DNA of 8,078 bases from Motiliproteus sp047622605 (GTDB lineage: Bacteria; Pseudomonadota; Gammaproteobacteria; Pseudomonadales; Balneatricaceae), in the NCBI GenBank assembly GCA_047622605.1, contig JBLHND010000164.1, forward strand, positions 1-8,078. Direction: 5' to 3'. A program made the translations under genes and the position numbers. A model generated the notes under the pieces. The model worked only from the letters and a program-made list of their open reading frames with translations, had not been told where the DNA came from and searched no databases. This document shows, piece after piece, positions 5,804 to 8,078 of this stretch (within the stretch, counting starts at the first letter, position 1; each line of letters begins with the position of its first letter).

Positions 5804-6985
5804 CTAGGCCAGCATCTCCATGCCATGCAGCGCCAGCATTCTCTCCTCATCGGTCGGAATCACGCGCACCTTCACGAGGCTGTCGGGGGTGCTGATGATC
5901 TCGGCGTTGGCCCGGTTGGCGTGCGCATCGATCTGCACGCCCAGCCATTGGCTGCGCGCACAGATGTCGGCGCGAATCTCGGCGCTGTTTTCACCCACGC
6001 CGCCGGTAAAGACGATCTGCTCCAGACCCTCCAGTGCGGCGCTCAGGCTGCCGACTTCACGGGCAACGCGGTAGCCGAACAGCTCCACCGCTTCCCTGGC
6101 TTCGGGTTGGTCGCTGGCCAGGAGTTCCGCCATCTCGCTGCTGATGCCGCCCGACACGCCCAGCCAGCCGCTCTCTTTGTAAAGCAGGTGCTCGAGCGCA
6201 TCGACATCCATCGCCTTTTCGCGCATCAGATACAGCAATACCCCCGGATCTATGCTGCCGCAGCGGCTGCCCATCGGCGGGCCTTCGAGCGCGGTAAAAC
6301 CCATGGTGGAGGTGATGCTGCGTCCGGCTTTGATGGCGCAGAGGCTAACCCCGGCGCCCAGATGGCCGACCACTGTCTTGAGGGCGCCGGCGCCGCGCAG
6401 CTCCAGCTGGCGCTGGATGTATTCGTAGGATAGGCCGTGGAAACCGTAGCGACGCACGCCGGATTCGCTGAGTTCGCGAGGCAGGGCGAACAGAGATGCG
6501 ACCCGGGGCATGTCGCTATGGAACATGGTATCGAAACAGGCGACCTGGGGTACCTCGGGCAATAGCCGGCGGCAAGCCTCGATCAGTTTCAGGTTGTAGG
6601 GCTGGTGCAGCGGTGCCAGCGGGATAAATCGGCGCAGCTGTTCCAGGGCGGCGTCATCGACCACGACCGGCGCGCTGAATACTGCGCCACCGTGGACCAC
6701 GCGATGGCTGATCGCCAGGAGGGTCTGCTCGCCAGCATGGGCACGAATCCAGGCAAACACCAGATCTAGGCAGGCCTGGTGGCGATCGTCCCGGTCGATC
6801 CCGGCGAAATCTGGTGCCAGGTCTGCAATTCGCTCGCCCTGTCGGTTGCTGATCTGCGCCCGGGGCTGGCCGAGGATATTGCTGATCTTGAAGCTATACA
6901 GCAGCTCCGGATGTTCGCCCTTGCTGCAGAAGAGCGCGCACTTGAGGCTGGAAGAACCGCCGTTAACGGTAAAAATGCTGTTCAT
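5804..6985 (-). CDS. ackA: Acetate/propionate (butyrate) family kinase
   Basis: This 393-residue kinase of the ASKHA fold should interconvert an acyl phosphate plus ADP with the carboxylate plus ATP. Family motifs are in order: VNGGSSSLK (7-15), HRVVHGG with R95, LAPLHQPYN with H127, FDTMFH with D152, YGFHGLS with H183, TSTMGFTALEG, MGSRCGSIDPG with R241, FTGGVGENS (326-334), and IPTDEERM near E380. The usual HLGNG motif is HLGAG here, so Ala211 replaces an Asn that is conserved in well-studied acetate kinases, and the LAPLHNP motif reads HQP. All other expected catalytic residues are present, so it is probably active; substrate choice could be acetate, propionate or butyrate. The start overlaps the end of the upstream transferase by 4 bp, with GGGGA six bases before it, indicating coupling. 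Confidence 0.93.
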   Translation of the reverse strand: MNSIFTVNGGSSSLKCALFCSKGEHPELLYSFKISNILGQPRAQISNRQGERIADLAPDFAGIDRDDRHQACLDLVFAWIRAHAGEQTLLAISHRVVHGGAVFSAPVVVDDAALEQLRRFIPLAPLHQPYNLKLIEACRRLLPEVPQVACFDTMFHSDMPRVASLFALPRELSESGVRRYGFHGLSYEYIQRQLELRGAGALKTVVGHLGAGVSLCAIKAGRSITSTMGFTALEGPPMGSRCGSIDPGVLLYLMREKAMDVDALEHLLYKESGWLGVSGGISSEMAELLASDQPEAREAVELFGYRVAREVGSLSAALEGLEQIVFTGGVGENSAEIRADICARSQWLGVQIDAHANRANAEIISTPDSLVKVRVIPTDEERMLALHGMEMLA

Positions 6986-7920
6986 GGCCGTTCCCCATAA
7001 GTGACCTGCAGCGCGGCCAAGGCGCAGGACGCCAGGCGTCCCAGGGTCTTTTCGGCGCGGCTGGTAAGCACTATGGGTACTTGGGCGCCCAGTACCAGTC
7101 CAGCAGACTTGGCACCCGCCAGATAGATAAGCTGCTTGCCGAGCATATTGGCCGACTCCAGATCGGGTGCTAGGAGGATGTCGGCCTCACCGGAGACGCG
7201 GGAGACGATGTGTTTGTCCAAGGCCGCTTCCCGTGAGATGGCGTTATCGAACGCCAGTGGACCGTCGAGAATGCCGCCGGTGATCTGGCCGCGGTCGGCC
7301 ATCTTGCACAGGGCAGCCGCATCGAGGGTGCTCCGCATGTTAGATTTAACCTTCTCCACGGCCGCCAGAATCGCCACCCTGGGCTCTGGGATGCCGATGG
7401 CGTGACAGAAGTAGATCGCGTTCTGGATAATATCGCGTTTGATATCCAGATCCGGGAGGATGTTGATAGCGGCATCACTGATCATCAGCGGCTTGGGGTA
7501 GGTGGGGATATCCATCATATACAGATGGCTCAGGCGACGTTCGGTGCGTACGCCATTGGTTTTGTGTACCACGGCGCGCAGCATCTCGTCGGTAGCGATG
7601 CCGCCCTTCATCAGGATCTTAACCTCCCGAGCGCGTGCCATAGCCACGGCTTTCTCGGCCGAATCATGGCTGTGCAGCGTGTCGATGATGCGGTATTGGG
7701 TGATATCGAGCTGGTGTTCTTCGGCGGTGGCGCGAATCTTATCTTCGGGCCCGATCAGCACCGGATCGATGATGCTACGCTCGGCGGCTTCGATCGCACC
7801 CAGCAGGCTGTTAGCATCGACCGGATGGATGACGGCGGTGCTGACCGGCGCTGTTCTGGAAGTCTGGGCAATAAAATATTCAAGCTGGTCGTGCGCGGGG
7901 GGGGTGTTATCCAAAACCAT
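6982..7920 (-). CDS. Phosphate acetyl/butyryltransferase family protein
   Basis: This 312-residue enzyme should transfer an acyl group between CoA and phosphate, feeding the kinase encoded next to it. PTA/PTB family signatures are visible: VKILMKGG (100-107), PLMISDAAINI (144-154), ILDGPLAFDNAIS (217-229), LLAPDLESANML (249-260) and GLVLGAQVPIVLTSRAE (274-290). It has no N-terminal MaoC hydratase domain, so it is the short form rather than the bifunctional enoyl-CoA hydratase/phosphotransacetylase of about 460 residues seen in related clusters. The sequence cannot settle acetyl versus butyryl preference. The ATG has AGGGA five bases upstream. The gene is first in its operon, under the promoter element at 7957-7984, and its stop overlaps the kinase start. 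Confidence 0.92.
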   Translation of the reverse strand: MVLDNTPPAHDQLEYFIAQTSRTAPVSTAVIHPVDANSLLGAIEAAERSIIDPVLIGPEDKIRATAEEHQLDITQYRIIDTLHSHDSAEKAVAMARAREVKILMKGGIATDEMLRAVVHKTNGVRTERRLSHLYMMDIPTYPKPLMISDAAINILPDLDIKRDIIQNAIYFCHAIGIPEPRVAILAAVEKVKSNMRSTLDAAALCKMADRGQITGGILDGPLAFDNAISREAALDKHIVSRVSGEADILLAPDLESANMLGKQLIYLAGAKSAGLVLGAQVPIVLTSRAEKTLGRLASCALAALQVTYGERP

Positions 7921-7956
7921 GAGATTCCCTATGACTACAAATAATGTATGGGTATC

Positions 7957-7984
7957 ATGATAACAAGCTGATGTTGCACTGCAA
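7957..7984 (-). promoter_or_regulatory. Promoter of the transferase/kinase operon with PhaR-like operator
   Basis: On the minus strand TTGCAGTGCAACAT (7984-7971) is followed by seven bases and TTATCAT (7963-7957). TATCAT matches the -10 consensus at five of six positions, and TTGCAG serves as a poor -35 at a spacing of 16. The operator is the inverted repeat GTTGCA-C-TGCAAC on the plus strand (7973-7985). It overlaps the -35, which suits repression. The matching element lies upstream of fabI at 5262-5289. Confidence 0.62.
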
Positions 7985-7996
7985 CGTTGATTAGAG

Positions 7997-8074
7997 ATGC
8001 CCCGGCATAAAGACCCTGCGCTGGATCAATAGATCCAGCGATAGCTGAGTCGAGTCAGCCTTGCGTAAGGCTGA
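7997..8074. repeat. Cluster of inverted repeats upstream of the transferase promoter
   Basis: Four inverted repeats lie almost end to end. They are ATGCC-CC-GGCAT (7997-8008), CGCTGGATC-AATA-GATCCAGCG (8019-8040, nine perfect pairs), the near-palindrome GCTGAGTCGAGTCAGC (8044-8059), and TCAGCCTT-GCGT-AAGGCTGA (8055-8074, eight perfect pairs). The last two overlap and exclude each other. None is followed by a good T run on either strand, so intrinsic termination is not supported. They could belong to the 3' end of a gene beyond the window or to an untranslated RNA. No gene is recognised from 7921 to 8078. Confidence 0.75.
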
Positions 8075-8078
8075 TCGA

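Noticed and set aside
5801..6433. Long plus-strand open frame of 210 codons opposite the kinase gene
   Set aside because: It lies fully antisense to a kinase with all family motifs, and no independent evidence supports it.
7402..7944. Plus-strand open frame of 180 codons opposite the transferase gene
   Set aside because: It is antisense to a recognisable PTA/PTB-family enzyme and has no motif or signal of its own.
8019..8040. Intrinsic terminator formed by the nine-pair hairpin
   Set aside because: Neither strand has a run of T after the stem.

Overview
The window looks like chromosomal DNA of a GC-rich gammaproteobacterium, possibly from the Oceanospirillales or a related marine group. This rests on the MoxR/DUF58/DUF4381/BatA/BatB gene order, on tRNA genes that encode their own CCA ends, and on an FNR/Anr-type operator. 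The genus cannot be fixed from the sequence alone. Almost all genes lie on the minus strand; the exception is a small secreted cytochrome.

From right to left along minus-strand transcription, three regions appear. (1) Positions 8078-4448 hold a carbon and acyl-phosphate metabolism block. A short phosphate acetyl/butyryltransferase (6982-7920) overlaps an acetate/propionate-family kinase (5804-6985) by 4 bp. A FabI-type enoyl-ACP reductase (4448-5218) follows. A plus-strand gene for an exported mono-haem c-type cytochrome (5393-5782) sits between the kinase and fabI. The promoters of the transferase operon and of fabI share a 28-bp architecture: an inverted repeat TTGC-N3-GCAA over the -35 region, seven bases, then TTAYCAT as the -10 region. 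The inverted repeat fits the TGCRNYGCA pattern I recall for PhaR, the polyhydroxyalkanoate regulator. A perfect FNR/Anr box (TTGAT-N4-ATCAA) lies in the divergent fabI/cytochrome intergenic region. The block is therefore best read as a redox-responsive overflow/PHA-linked acyl-CoA module.

(2) Positions 4440-3845 hold a 50-bp tandem repeat with an internal hairpin. Next comes a tRNA cluster, tRNA-Asn(GTT), a decayed tRNA-Asn 3' fragment, tRNA-Pro(TGG) and tRNA-Asn(GTT), led by a good sigma-70 promoter with a GC-rich discriminator.

(3) Positions 3654-1 hold a tightly packed operon: a MoxR-family AAA+ ATPase, a DUF58 protein, a DUF4381 membrane protein, the BatA-type VWA protein, and the first 35 codons of a BatB-type protein cut by the window edge. 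Start and stop codons overlap at three of the four junctions. The VWA domain of BatA carries an in-frame 15-bp tandem repeat just before a core strand, which is the most unusual feature of this operon.

The principal new signals are the shared promoter element tying fabI to the transferase/kinase operon, the perfect FNR box, the kinase with Ala in place of the usual active-site Asn of HLGNG, and the coding minisatellite in BatA. I found no complete mobile element, CRISPR array, rRNA or phage gene.
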